64,000 nucleotides of DNA, taken from positions 1 through 64,000 of the forward strand of contig SVEI01000006.1 of NCBI GenBank assembly GCA_015057445.1, given 5' to 3'. Of this stretch, positions 7,974-17,460 are shown piece by piece; position 1 is the first letter of the stretch; every line of letters starts with the position of its first letter. Origin of the DNA: Lachnospiraceae bacterium. GTDB lineage: Bacteria > Bacillota > Clostridia > Lachnospirales > Lachnospiraceae. The notes beneath the pieces are model-generated. The model was not told the origin of the DNA, searched no databases, and worked only from the letters and a program-made list of their open reading frames with translations. The translations under genes were made by a program, and so were the position numbers.

Positions 7974-9152
7974 TTACACACCATTTTGGTGCATCAAGAT
8001 GATATCCTTAAGTCTATTTTCCCATGTACACTTATGGCTTGCTATATTGTATCCATTATTTGCTATATATTTCGCAACATCCGGATGTTCCAATAAAAAC
8101 TTCACGTCATAGGCCATCTGTAAAGGATTATTCAAGTCATAAAATACTATATTTTCTCCATCGGTAAATATAGTTTCCAATACAGAACTTTTATCACTGA
8201 CACAGACCGATTTATTAAGCATAGCATTAAATACTCTCTCAGTTGTCCCTTCCTTAAACCAAGGCATAAAGTTTAAGCAAATTTTTGCGTTACCTGCCAT
8301 ATAGTTACATTCTCTGGAAGATACTCTACTATGCAACCTAATATTGGGTCCATACTGATACTCATCGTCTTCCCAATTCTTGCCGTACACATCTACAACT
8401 ACGCCTAACTTATCTAATTCTCGCATGCAAAGCTGTTTATAATGTCTTCGAATATAATTTTCTACATGGGGAGCAGCTATATTATAAATGTAATATATTC
8501 TTTCTAAGTTATATTCCACACCACATTCATCCAAGTAGGAACGAATAGCAGATTCTGCAGTTAAGTTACAGTCAATCATCATCTCTTGTATAACCCTACT
8601 GTATAAATTCATTCCACCATCTTCTAGTCCATCTATCACAGGAAAGTCACTTATCTTTTGTTGACAATCTCCCACATACAACACCTGATACTCTCGAGAA
8701 TCATAAACTACCACATCCTCTTGGGCACCTCCATGTCCCAAAAAAGCTACTTTACCCACCTTAGGATAGAACTCCCTAATATATCTGACGTGGTCCTTGT
8801 CTATACAAAGCACATTTAAACATGTCAAAGGTTCTATAAATGCACCTCTGAAATTTCGAGGATGATCTACCATTATATCATATATTTGAACATTATATTT
8901 TTCCCATACATTTTCCTCACTAGAATTAACTAATCTAGTTCCTATCTGATTAAATGTAATTAATATACTATTCTCTTGTTTTATAAAGTCAAAAAAGGCA
9001 GAAGATGAATAACTCTCCACATTTTCCGTGTCTGCCACGTAGTAATCTATGTTATTTGCTACAGCAGCATCAACTAGCTTCTCTACAAAATAATCTAAGG
9101 TTTCAAGAATTCCCTTAAAAAACACTATATGTATCTGTTTATTTCCCTCCAT
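7974..9152 (-). CDS. CgeB-family glycosyltransferase, divergent
   Basis: A 392-residue GT-B-like protein. The C-terminal half has the recognisable block ICLNFMPWFKEGTTERVFN followed by DGENIVFYDLNNPLQMAYD and a helical HPDVAKYIANNGYNIA segment, comparable to the C-terminal domains of the two DUF3880 proteins on either side of the cassette. The N-terminal half (ILITFNQIGTRLV, YDIMVDHPRNFRGAF) is only loosely similar. GGGGGAG precedes the ATG. It lies 11 nt downstream of the acetyltransferase/GT-D fusion, so the two are co-transcribed. Confidence 0.7.
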   Translation of the reverse strand: MEGNKQIHIVFFKGILETLDYFVEKLVDAAVANNIDYYVADTENVESYSSSAFFDFIKQENSILITFNQIGTRLVNSSEENVWEKYNVQIYDIMVDHPRNFRGAFIEPLTCLNVLCIDKDHVRYIREFYPKVGKVAFLGHGGAQEDVVVYDSREYQVLYVGDCQQKISDFPVIDGLEDGGMNLYSRVIQEMMIDCNLTAESAIRSYLDECGVEYNLERIYYIYNIAAPHVENYIRRHYKQLCMRELDKLGVVVDVYGKNWEDDEYQYGPNIRLHSRVSSRECNYMAGNAKICLNFMPWFKEGTTERVFNAMLNKSVCVSDKSSVLETIFTDGENIVFYDLNNPLQMAYDVKFLLEHPDVAKYIANNGYNIASHKCTWENRLKDIILMHQNGV

Positions 9153-9163
9153 ACATACTCCCC

Positions 9164-11059
9164 CTAGTACAGTCTTGCAATCACCTGTTTTTCATATACT
9201 GGATCATTAATTTCCTCTACTTGATCCCCACCGTTTAATTCATTATTATATTTATTCTTTATCTCTACTCTCTTTCCCTCTCCCTTTAGCATCCATTCAT
9301 ATTCCAAATCAATATGCCCTAGATCTAAAGCTTGATATCCAGCCTTTGCCAAATCATAAGCTAACACCGTTGCTGTAGCACCAAGAGATATGATTATAAG
9401 CTTGTCTTTATCTAATTTTAAGGCTTCCTCTAAAATGTCATCATACCTGTCAAAGGCATTCACTGCCGGACCTAGAATCCTCTTTACATCTGTGGCTTCG
9501 TCAAACAAATCATTTCCCACACCCATTCGAGTCTGATGTCCCTCAATAATCACAACATCTCTTCCAGTCCATATCTGCTTTAATCGCTGAAATCTCTTCA
9601 CTGGCCCATCAGTCATATTATCAGCTCTATCAACATAAGGTCTGGACATATATGCATCATAGTACTTTCTCTTAAAATCCAGCACCGAATAATGCTTCTT
9701 GCGCGTTTCCTCTGTCATATATGCCCTAATATTATATCTGCTGAATAAATTATATCTGGTTAAATCTCCATAATTATCGGCTATGGCCACAAGAATATCT
9801 TCATCCTTAGATTCAAGCACTTCCTTTAGCCTAACTCCAAGTTTAGGATTAGGTTCTTGAAACACCTGTCTATCTTCACCTAATATTACTGATATCTCTC
9901 CATCACCAAACCTACATATAGATTTGCCTTCTTGAATAATTTTATCTACAGTTTCATCCTCAGAAGCAATTGTAGGATATAAAGGTCTTTCCTCGTCAGC
10001 AAAAATCTCATAACGAACATTCTCCATGGCATGATTAATAGAATACTGAATCATGGAAAACTCTTCAAACTGGCTATATATATTATTGATGTGCTTATCT
10101 ACAACCTCTTTGAATTTTCTGAACACATCTATGGTAATAAGATTTCTCGTGTCTAAACTTTGTGCTTTCTCAGTCTTCTTTTCAAACTGCAACATATCCT
10201 TATGTGTTTCCATATTCATCTTAGAATTTAGAATTATTGGCAACTCAAATAGCTCTGCCATATCCATATATTTTAGGTTATCAGCAGAGCAACTAGTTAT
10301 ATATCCATCAACCTGACCCATAAGACCTCTTTTATCTTGAAGATTTCCCACATACAAATTCACATAGCAATTTGCATCCTCATATTTTGCAAATTCTATG
10401 TTTAGTAATTCCAAATTATTGTCCAAACTAGCATTATCCTCAACGTACAAAAGCAACTCATAATTTGTCTCACTGTACATTTCTACAAACTTCTCTATTA
10501 CACTAGGATAAGATGGTTCATTCTCATCAAAATCCGGTACATAAAGCAGTATTTTTTCTTCCCCATGGTTAGACTTTTCTATGTAATTTACCTCTGCAGG
10601 AATAATTCCCCGTATACCATCCTCTGCAGTCTTTAAATTATTATTTATAAACTGACTTATATTTATTTCTTCTCTCGCCAGTTTATCACATATCTTATCA
10701 TGGTCCCAGTTCCACCAACGAATTAAGTTTAATGCAGCTATATCCGACTCATTGTATCTATATCCGATAATCTTGGCTGGATTTCCTGCCACAATAGCAT
10801 ATGGAGGAACTGATTTTGTCACCACCGCACCTGCCATTATATACGCACCGCTTCCGATTACAATATTTCCCCTTAAAACAACGTTATCTTCTACACAACA
10901 ATCATTCATAATGATTATCTGTCCACCAAACCTATTTTGCCCCAAAGCAAGAGATATCGTATTATCGTGAGATACATCAGGACTAAGTACCACCTTGTCT
11001 GATACACAAGAATACTCACCTATTTGAATATCATACTTCCAATTATTATATAATTTCAT
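9164..11059 (-). CDS. Hexapeptide acetyltransferase fused to GT-D glycosyltransferase
   Basis: About 631 residues in three parts. Residues 1-145 form a left-handed beta-helix acyltransferase of the CatB/maltose O-acetyltransferase kind, ending GAVVTKSVPPYAIVAGNPAKI and a WWNWD helix. Residues about 150-350 match nothing I know. Residues about 360-605 resemble the GT-D (DUF1792) glycosyltransferases: SICRFGDGEISVILGE supplies the DxE-like metal motif, and RDVVIIEGHQTRMGVGNDL and IIISLGATATVLAYDLAKAG follow. The ATG at 11059 has GGGGG 5 nt upstream; the ATG at 11071 lacks a site. One chain could both transfer and acetylate a sugar of the surface or flagellar glycan. Confidence 0.75.
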   Translation of the reverse strand: MKLYNNWKYDIQIGEYSCVSDKVVLSPDVSHDNTISLALGQNRFGGQIIIMNDCCVEDNVVLRGNIVIGSGAYIMAGAVVTKSVPPYAIVAGNPAKIIGYRYNESDIAALNLIRWWNWDHDKICDKLAREEINISQFINNNLKTAEDGIRGIIPAEVNYIEKSNHGEEKILLYVPDFDENEPSYPSVIEKFVEMYSETNYELLLYVEDNASLDNNLELLNIEFAKYEDANCYVNLYVGNLQDKRGLMGQVDGYITSCSADNLKYMDMAELFELPIILNSKMNMETHKDMLQFEKKTEKAQSLDTRNLITIDVFRKFKEVVDKHINNIYSQFEEFSMIQYSINHAMENVRYEIFADEERPLYPTIASEDETVDKIIQEGKSICRFGDGEISVILGEDRQVFQEPNPKLGVRLKEVLESKDEDILVAIADNYGDLTRYNLFSRYNIRAYMTEETRKKHYSVLDFKRKYYDAYMSRPYVDRADNMTDGPVKRFQRLKQIWTGRDVVIIEGHQTRMGVGNDLFDEATDVKRILGPAVNAFDRYDDILEEALKLDKDKLIIISLGATATVLAYDLAKAGYQALDLGHIDLEYEWMLKGEGKRVEIKNKYNNELNGGDQVEEINDPVYEKQVIARLY

Positions 11060-11071
11060 TGCTACCCCCAT

Positions 11072-11232
11072 TTATACACAATACTAATAAAAATATTATA
11101 ATCCATACACAAAATCTCTTCAATATTTACAACGTAATATATGTGATTTTATGCAGAAAAATCAACTATTTTCTTGACATATACCCCTAGGTAAAAGAAA
11201 ATAAAAATATAATATTTTAAATGAGGTAGATT
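11072..11232. promoter_or_regulatory. Divergent promoter region
   Basis: A 160-nt AT-rich spacer between the minus-strand cassette and the plus-strand gene at 11233. A TTGACA (11174-11179) points right but has no clear -10 at normal spacing; TATAAT occurs 28 nt further. No firm promoter can be assigned. Confidence 0.35.
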
Positions 11233-12402
11233 ATGAAAATAATATTTTGCACTTGGGGAAGCCTATGCGAACCAGGAATGAAAAAAGCAATAGAAGAATC
11301 TGGTCATGAGTTGGTGTTATTTAACAAAACCTACACTGACTCAAATTACGATAAAGAATACCTTCTTTCACTGGCTGATAAAATCAAAAATACACCTGAT
11401 GCTGGCTGTGTGCTTTCTATTAACTATACACCTATAATTGCAAGAGCCTGCAAACCATTTAAGATACCATATATTTCTTACACAGCAGACTGCCCTTGCT
11501 CTAATCTTTTCTCTAAGACTATAGAGTACGATACTAACAGAATATTCCTGTTTGACAAAATACAAACTGAAAAATTCCTACCTCATAATCCTGACAACAT
11601 CCATCATCTGCCTTTGGCAACGGACACGTCACACTGGGATAGTATCTCTGTAAATCAGGACGATATAGCAAAATATAGCTGCGATATCTCATTTGTGGGA
11701 TCTCTTTATTCTGAAATGTGTCCTTACAACAAAATAGAGCACAGATTATCTGATATGACTCGCGGATATGTGGATGGACTGATTGCTGCCCAGCAAAATG
11801 TGTATGGTTATTACTTTGTAGAGGATGCAATTACAGAAGATTGGGCTAAACAGTTCCAGCAGGAAGCCCAACTGTCAGATATGGCTGAAGATTATTTTAA
11901 TGACATAAGAGCCGTAATCGCAGATAATTACATCGGTTACAAATGTACAGAACAAGATAGAATTAATACTATTAAGGCAATTAGCCAGCAATTCAAGCTA
12001 GATCTTTGGACCTTAAGCGACACAACTCCCGTACCTATGGTCAACCATAGAGGACCTGCAGATTCTGGCATAGATATGCCAAAGATTTTTAAGTGTAGCA
12101 AAATCAACCTGAACATGACTAATAAAGCTATGCGCTCAGGAATACCTCTTAGAATATTTGACATTATGGGCTGCGGTGGATTTCTTATATCCAATTACCA
12201 GCCTGAGATATTAGATTATTTCGTCCCTGGAGAAGACATTGTTCTATATGATAGCATCCCAGATTTATTGGAGAAAATTGGTTATTATCTAGAGCATGAT
12301 GAAGAACGAGATATAATTGCTAGAAATGGGTACGAGAAGGTAAAAACATTCCACAACTACAACCAAAGACTGAGCATAATATTAGAAAACAGCAATTTAT
12401 AA
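11233..12402 (+). CDS. DUF3880/CgeB-type glycosyltransferase, paralogue 2
   Basis: A 389-residue paralogue of the protein encoded at 5578-6744. Both begin MKIIxCxWGSxCE, share YISxTxDCPxxxLxSxTxxY, GxKCTEQDRIxTxKAIS, the FKCSKIN-MTN block and GIPLRxFDIMGxGGFLISNYQPE, then PGEDIVLYDSIPDLL. The two genes point the same way and flank the four minus-strand genes at 6799-11059. The substrate is unknown; a function in flagellar glycan building is inferred from the adjoining Pse locus. The spacer upstream holds a TTGACA without a convincing -10. Confidence 0.75.
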   Translation: MKIIFCTWGSLCEPGMKKAIEESGHELVLFNKTYTDSNYDKEYLLSLADKIKNTPDAGCVLSINYTPIIARACKPFKIPYISYTADCPCSNLFSKTIEYDTNRIFLFDKIQTEKFLPHNPDNIHHLPLATDTSHWDSISVNQDDIAKYSCDISFVGSLYSEMCPYNKIEHRLSDMTRGYVDGLIAAQQNVYGYYFVEDAITEDWAKQFQQEAQLSDMAEDYFNDIRAVIADNYIGYKCTEQDRINTIKAISQQFKLDLWTLSDTTPVPMVNHRGPADSGIDMPKIFKCSKINLNMTNKAMRSGIPLRIFDIMGCGGFLISNYQPEILDYFVPGEDIVLYDSIPDLLEKIGYYLEHDEERDIIARNGYEKVKTFHNYNQRLSIILENSNL

Positions 12403-12404
12403 TT

Positions 12405-12450
12405 TAAGACACTCCGCCAATTAGCAAATCGCCATTGGCAGAGTGTCTTA
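12405..12450. terminator. Bidirectional terminator
   Basis: TAAGACACTC-C-GCCAAT pairs with ATTGGC-A-GAGTGTCTTA. It separates the convergent genes ending at 12402 and 12462. Confidence 0.75.
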
Positions 12451-12461
12451 ATTATTGAAAT

Positions 12462-13604
12462 CTATTTATTTGACGGTAGATATTCCACTATATCAGACAT
12501 TTCGTTTCCACACATAATGTAATAACCAAATCTGTTGGAACTGTCCGTTACTTCTCCTTCCACATCATAATTTATATCGTAATCCTTCAGAAATTGTGGA
12601 GCTTCTGACTTTATCTTCTCAAATATCGCTACATCATCTTCGTTAAATATAAATCTGACAGCAGCATACTTCTTTTTATATATCTCATAACTTTCTGGTT
12701 CGTAACCTAAAGCTACGTCAATTACTGCTTTAACAAAATCATAACCTATAGAAAGCTTTACCAAATCACTTCCAATAAAATCTCCACCCATTCTTCCTCC
12801 AATTTCTATGATTTTTATATTACCATCATCATCTATTTTTAATTCTGAATGGGATGCTCCATATAATATTCCTAAAGAATCCAGGCCTTGCGTAACTACA
12901 GAATATATTTTACTTCTTAGATTATCTTCTATACCTGCTGGCTCTAGATGCCCTGTTTCTATAAAATGTGGAGATCCAGTAGTATATTTTTGAGTTATAG
13001 CTAAACATCTGTGAATCCCTTTCCAGGATATACTTTCCACGCTATACTCCCTACCGCCCACAAATTCCTCAACAAGAGCTTTTTTTATAAACCCACACTC
13101 TTTAGCAGCTTCTATAGCATTAGACAGTCCTTTACTATCATCTAGCTTTGTTATTCCTCTGCTACCGGATCTATCTAAAGGTTTTACTATTATTGGATAT
13201 TCCAAGGAAACTCCGTCTAAGTCCTCCACTTTTTCAACAAGAATACTTTTAGGGGATGGAACCTTATTTTCTTCAAATCTTTTTCTCATCATATTCTTAT
13301 TAGTGGAATACAGAGTACTCTCCAAAGAATTACCCACAAGCCCCATATGATGCGCAACAAAATTTACAGTTACTACAGCCAAATCGGATGCTATACTGCA
13401 GATACCATCTACACCAATCTCCATACATTTATCAAGTATCTTTTCCTTTTCAATTATGCTAATATCATAGAAAAAATCAGCACTTGCTTCCCCAACATCC
13501 CCTACTTTCCAAGCAAACACATGGGTTTGTATTCCCATACTCTTTGCCTTTAATATTAATGGTTGTTGCAAGTATGAAGCTCCAATTATTGCTAATTTTT
13601 TCAT
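12462..13604 (-). CDS. ATP-grasp ligase, carbamoyl-phosphate synthase-like
   Basis: A 380-residue ATP-grasp enzyme. The N-terminal pre-ATP-grasp domain starts MKKLAIIGASYLQQPLILKA; the ATP-grasp core shows YPIIVKPLDRSGSRGITKL (P-loop-like lysine and glycine-rich turn), ALVEEFVGGREYSVE and the metal-binding KIIEIGGRMGGDFIGSDL. Family members ligate a carboxylate to an amine or thiol. It is the last gene of the glycan run, just after the WecE-type aminotransferase, so it may amidate or attach an amino acid to an amino sugar. That substrate is inference. Confidence 0.8.
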   Translation of the reverse strand: MKKLAIIGASYLQQPLILKAKSMGIQTHVFAWKVGDVGEASADFFYDISIIEKEKILDKCMEIGVDGICSIASDLAVVTVNFVAHHMGLVGNSLESTLYSTNKNMMRKRFEENKVPSPKSILVEKVEDLDGVSLEYPIIVKPLDRSGSRGITKLDDSKGLSNAIEAAKECGFIKKALVEEFVGGREYSVESISWKGIHRCLAITQKYTTGSPHFIETGHLEPAGIEDNLRSKIYSVVTQGLDSLGILYGASHSELKIDDDGNIKIIEIGGRMGGDFIGSDLVKLSIGYDFVKAVIDVALGYEPESYEIYKKKYAAVRFIFNEDDVAIFEKIKSEAPQFLKDYDINYDVEGEVTDSSNRFGYYIMCGNEMSDIVEYLPSNK

Positions 13605-13632
13605 TCTATCATCCTCTTTATAAGTTTGTTTA

Positions 13633-14763
13633 TTATCTCTTATAAAATTCCCTTACCTTACTTGATATGTACTCAGCCTGTTCTTCTTTTAATCCATAGA
13701 ACATTGGTAACCTTAACAAACGTTCACTTTCTTTTGTAGTGTTTTTGTCTTCCCCAACAAACTCCCCATATTTTTCTCCTGCTTTTGCCGAATGTAGTGG
13801 TACATAGTGAAATACTGCCTTTATTCCATTGTTCATTAAGTATTCAATTAATGCACTACGTTCCTCTAAATCCTTTGCTTTTATGTAAAACATATGAGCA
13901 TTATGTTCACAATAATTTGGAATAAACGGAAGTTCTATTTGTCCTTCTTCTTCCAAGCTTTTCAGTTCTTTGTAATATATATCCCATAGCTTAAGTCTTT
14001 TATTATTGATTTCCTCAGCAATCTCTAGCTGTGGCATAAGATACGCCGCATTCATCTCACTTGGAAGATAAGATGAACCAACATCAACCCAACTATATTT
14101 GTCAATTTCTCCACGGAAGAACTTTGCCCTATCAGTGCCTTTTTCTCTAATTATTTCCGCTCTTTCCACATATTTTTCATTATTTATAATACATAGGCCA
14201 CCTTCACCCATAGTATAATTTTTCGTTTCATGAAAACTATACGCACCAAAATCTCCTATGGTACCTAATGCTTTCCCTTTATATGTGGACATCATACCCT
14301 GAGCTGCGTCTTCTATGACGTATAAGTTATATTTCTTGGCTAGGGCCATTATCTCATCCATCTCACAAGACACTCCCGCGTAATGAACTGGAACTATTGC
14401 TCTTGTTTTTTCTGTTATAGCCTGCTCTATTAAAGCTTCATCTATGTTCATTGTGTCTTTTCTGATATCCACAAACTTTACCTTCGCCCCACGTAAAACA
14501 AAAGCATCTGCAGTTGATACAAAAGTAAAAGAAGGCATAATAACTTCATCTCCAGGACTTATCTCTGACAAAATTGCACCCATTTCAAGAGCATGTGTGC
14601 AGGAAGTTGTTAGAAGAACCTTAGAGTTCAACTTCTCTGTAAACCATTTTGTACACATAGCAGTAAATGGTCCATCTCCATTTAGTCTTCTGTTTTTTAC
14701 TATGGCATCTGTTATATAATCTAATCCTTTTTCCACATAGATTGGTTCGTTAAATGATATCAT
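13633..14763 (-). CDS. DegT/DnrJ/EryC1 sugar aminotransferase (WecE/RffA-like)
   Basis: A 376-residue PLP-dependent sugar transaminase. Visible signatures are TTSCTHALEMGAILSEI (cofactor phosphate region), VIEDAAQGMMSTYKGKALG and SFHETKNYTMGEGG, whose Lys is the PLP-bound residue. The HETKN form and overall pattern resemble dTDP-4-dehydro-6-deoxyglucose aminotransferase (WecE/RffA). The ATG at 14763 follows GAGGG at proper spacing; the ATG at 14769 is too near it. Together with the upstream NeuD-like acetyltransferase it could make an N-acetylated 4-amino-6-deoxy sugar, distinct from Pse. Confidence 0.85.
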   Translation of the reverse strand: MISFNEPIYVEKGLDYITDAIVKNRRLNGDGPFTAMCTKWFTEKLNSKVLLTTSCTHALEMGAILSEISPGDEVIMPSFTFVSTADAFVLRGAKVKFVDIRKDTMNIDEALIEQAITEKTRAIVPVHYAGVSCEMDEIMALAKKYNLYVIEDAAQGMMSTYKGKALGTIGDFGAYSFHETKNYTMGEGGLCIINNEKYVERAEIIREKGTDRAKFFRGEIDKYSWVDVGSSYLPSEMNAAYLMPQLEIAEEINNKRLKLWDIYYKELKSLEEEGQIELPFIPNYCEHNAHMFYIKAKDLEERSALIEYLMNNGIKAVFHYVPLHSAKAGEKYGEFVGEDKNTTKESERLLRLPMFYGLKEEQAEYISSKVREFYKR

Positions 14764-14778
14764 TTGCATCCCTCTTTT

Positions 14779-15438
14779 TTACTCTCTGTATTTTATTACC
14801 TTAGCTGGATTACCCACCACTACTGCGTTATCAGGCACATCCTTCACCACTACAGCTCCTGCTCCGATAATACTATAATCACCTATAGTAACCTTTTCTC
14901 TAATACTGCAGTTAGTGCCAATATGCACACCCTTACCAATGGTTACGTTAGAACCAACTACACTGTTGGTGGCAAGATGACAAAAATCCCCAACCTTTGA
15001 ATCGTGACCTACAAAGCAGTTTCCAAATAAGCTGCAGTGATCACCAATTGTAACATTGGGACTTAACTGGCTTAATGGTCCAATAAAAGTATCCTTGCCT
15101 ATACCACAATACTTCAATGGAACAATAGCAGTCTTATCAATAAATGTTAGCCACTTATCATCTGGCACATTAATTGACAACAATCTTTCAAGTGTCTTAG
15201 CAGGATTTGTAAAACCCCCATATGCCGAAATCACTTTGCATCCTTCCTGTTTTATTAAATCTGTTATCTCATCTGTCTTTCCTTCTACAGGGATGGTTTT
15301 ATATATGCCAATTGTAGAGCCAACTTCATCCACATCATTTAAAAATGCTATATCTAAGTCATCGTTATTCCTATCAATAGCAGCAGCAATTACAAGACCA
15401 TTTCCCTCTCCACCTAATACATACAATTTATTCATCAT
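14779..15438 (-). CDS. NeuD/PglD-type sugar O/N-acetyltransferase
   Basis: A 219-residue protein with an N-terminal nucleotide-sugar-binding Rossmann-like part (MNKLYVLGGEGNGLVIAAA) and a C-terminal left-handed beta-helix of hexapeptide repeats (for example VTIGDHCSLFGNCFVGHDS and VHIGTNCSIREKVTIGDY) ending VVVGNPAKVIKY. PglD and NeuD relatives acetylate 4-amino sugars or sialic-like acids. It overlaps the upstream glycosyltransferase by 11 nt and precedes the aminotransferase, consistent with an aminotransferase/acetyltransferase pair. Confidence 0.85.
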   Translation of the reverse strand: MMNKLYVLGGEGNGLVIAAAIDRNNDDLDIAFLNDVDEVGSTIGIYKTIPVEGKTDEITDLIKQEGCKVISAYGGFTNPAKTLERLLSINVPDDKWLTFIDKTAIVPLKYCGIGKDTFIGPLSQLSPNVTIGDHCSLFGNCFVGHDSKVGDFCHLATNSVVGSNVTIGKGVHIGTNCSIREKVTIGDYSIIGAGAVVVKDVPDNAVVVGNPAKVIKYRE

Positions 15439-16957
15439 AATTATCCTCTACATATGTTATTAAATTTTTGATTCTAGTTTCTAGTGACTTTTCAGCAGCT
15501 TCCACCGAATTCTCATCTGCAAATTTTTTAGTTAAAGACTTTTGCACACTATAATATTCCTTATCATTATAATATCTGCATATTTGCTCTATCATCTGTT
15601 CATAGTCTTTAACAACAAAGTCTTCTCCAACATTGTAGGCCACATCACAATCGGGCAGAGTAACAACTGGAACTCCCATAATAAGAGCCATAACCGAACT
15701 AAATCCTCCACCTTTTCTCTCCGGATTAACATATAAATCCATGGTAGGATATATTGACATTATATCATCACAATACCCAAGATAATATACCTTGTCGGCT
15801 ATTTTAGATTTATCTATACGCTCCTTTGCTTTTGACACCTTGCCAATTACAACAAATCCTACATTAGATATATCTTCTCCAATCTTTTCCATAACCGATA
15901 TAAATTCATCACGTATTTCTTCATCTAACCTATTTCCAACTACTGTAATCAAGAATTTATCTTCTGGAAGGTTTAATTCTGACCTTGTTACTTTATTATC
16001 AGATATTTCAAAATAATTCACTCCACTTTTTTCTTCGTAGAGTTTCTGTTTTTCACTTAAATGTTTTATATCTTGACAAGATGTTTCTCCCTTAATCTCC
16101 ACAATTACATCTGCGTCCGAAACAGGCAATCCTAATGAATATTTTCTTGCAACAGTTGTTATAAATCTTTGTGGCACATCACCTATAGGATTAAACATGC
16201 CCATTGAATATACAAAAAGCGGCTTGTATTCATATATAAAATCCAACATTTTCTTATAATGATTAAGACCTTCATCATCCATGTTAATCTGGTACACTTC
16301 CAAATCAACTCCCTTGTGTCCTAAAACAAAATATTGATTTCTTACATCTTGAATACAATTTAATGATATTGAATCGTGCCACAGTCCTTCTCCTATATTA
16401 ATATCGCTAGGACATACAAAAATCATTACTTCATAATTCATTTTTTTCATAGCAACTGCAGTGTCTAAAACTGCCTTTGTAGGAGCGTGATTAATTCCTA
16501 GTATTTGTTCAGTAATAATCACTATTCTATTCTTGTTTCTAGCTTTCATCTCTATATATGGATATTGAGACTGCAATGTAGATACATACTTTTCCACATT
16601 TTTTCTGTGAAGCTGTCTCTTCTTTTCATAAAATCCTGATATGCCAACCACAACCTGCAGTTCAAGCATACTATTGGTATAACAATCATAATCTGTAGAG
16701 ATTAAGCAGTCTAGGACCTTCTCTTCAAATTCTGAGATATTCATATATTTCACAAAAAAAGACAATATATACGTCAAATCACTAATATCAAACTGACTTC
16801 TCAATATATGATTAACCTTGTTTTTTTCATCTTGACTAAATTGGAGATATTCCTTTTCTAATTTCTTAAACTCATCCTGTAATGAATTATCCACATATGT
16901 ATCAAAACCAGCACATACTCCAACACTCTTTTTTATCCAGTCTATTATCTTATCCAT
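15428..16957 (-). CDS. GT4-like glycosyltransferase with N-terminal extension
   Basis: A 509-residue protein. The first about 140 residues are helical and of unknown role. From about 145 the GT-B fold begins (RIVIITEQILGINHAPTKAV). The C-terminal nucleotide-sugar domain has DKFLITVVGNRLDEEI, FVVIGKVSKAKERI and the E-x7-E-like stretch NPERKGGGFSSVMALIMGVP with VVTLPDCDVAYNVG. GGAGGAG precedes the ATG. It lies between the putative PseH and the NeuD-like gene in one run, so it most likely acts on a Pse-containing or related glycan. Confidence 0.8.
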   Translation of the reverse strand: MDKIIDWIKKSVGVCAGFDTYVDNSLQDEFKKLEKEYLQFSQDEKNKVNHILRSQFDISDLTYILSFFVKYMNISEFEEKVLDCLISTDYDCYTNSMLELQVVVGISGFYEKKRQLHRKNVEKYVSTLQSQYPYIEMKARNKNRIVIITEQILGINHAPTKAVLDTAVAMKKMNYEVMIFVCPSDINIGEGLWHDSISLNCIQDVRNQYFVLGHKGVDLEVYQINMDDEGLNHYKKMLDFIYEYKPLFVYSMGMFNPIGDVPQRFITTVARKYSLGLPVSDADVIVEIKGETSCQDIKHLSEKQKLYEEKSGVNYFEISDNKVTRSELNLPEDKFLITVVGNRLDEEIRDEFISVMEKIGEDISNVGFVVIGKVSKAKERIDKSKIADKVYYLGYCDDIMSIYPTMDLYVNPERKGGGFSSVMALIMGVPVVTLPDCDVAYNVGEDFVVKDYEQMIEQICRYYNDKEYYSVQKSLTKKFADENSVEAAEKSLETRIKNLITYVEDNYDE

Positions 16958-16974
16958 TTTCTCCTCCGAATTAT

Positions 16975-17442
16975 TTATTCAATAGTTTTCCTATATTCTA
17001 AATATTCTCCGCAATCACTCATCCTATATCCTTCCGATATGAAGCACTTTTGAGATGGAATATTAGTATGTTTTACTTTTCCAACCAAATCTATCCTTGA
17101 ATCAGTACAACAAAAATATGATTTTGCTAACTTCTCTGCATATCTTAAAAGTTGTTTTCCAATACCTTTTCCTCTGTGATTTTTATCCACACTATAGCTA
17201 ATTATCCCTTGATTTCCATCTAACTCCACTCTGATTTGACCAACATTTGAATCTCCTTGCTTACATATGTATAATAAGGTATTTTCATCATCAATCTTTT
17301 TTGTATACCACTTTACATGTTCATCATAAGGGATTGGTCTAGTATTAAAGGCGTTTTGCCTAGTTGTTTCATCATTAGCCCAATCATAGACTATATCTAT
17401 ATAATTCATATCTGCTTTAACAAAGCACAAAACTTTTTCCAT
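16975..17442 (-). CDS. pseH: GNAT N-acetyltransferase, probable PseH
   Basis: A 155-residue GNAT protein. The acetyl-CoA-binding motif A is seen as SVDKNHRGKGIGKQLLRYA, and the C-terminal strand pattern SQKCFISEGYRMSDCGEYLEY is typical. PseH acetylates the C4 amine of UDP-4-amino-4,6-dideoxy-beta-L-AltNAc, the third step of pseudaminic acid synthesis. No other gene in the cluster fills that step, and this one sits directly after pseI. The assignment to PseH is therefore positional plus family-level; the protein is slightly shorter than Helicobacter PseH. Confidence 0.7.
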   Translation of the reverse strand: MEKVLCFVKADMNYIDIVYDWANDETTRQNAFNTRPIPYDEHVKWYTKKIDDENTLLYICKQGDSNVGQIRVELDGNQGIISYSVDKNHRGKGIGKQLLRYAEKLAKSYFCCTDSRIDLVGKVKHTNIPSQKCFISEGYRMSDCGEYLEYRKTIE

Positions 17443-17460
17443 AGTAATTACTCCACCTGA

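Noticed and set aside
11174-11204. TTGACA at 11174 as the promoter of the second DUF3880 gene
   Set aside because: The nearest TATAAT is 28 nt away and no other -10 fits a 16-18 nt spacer.
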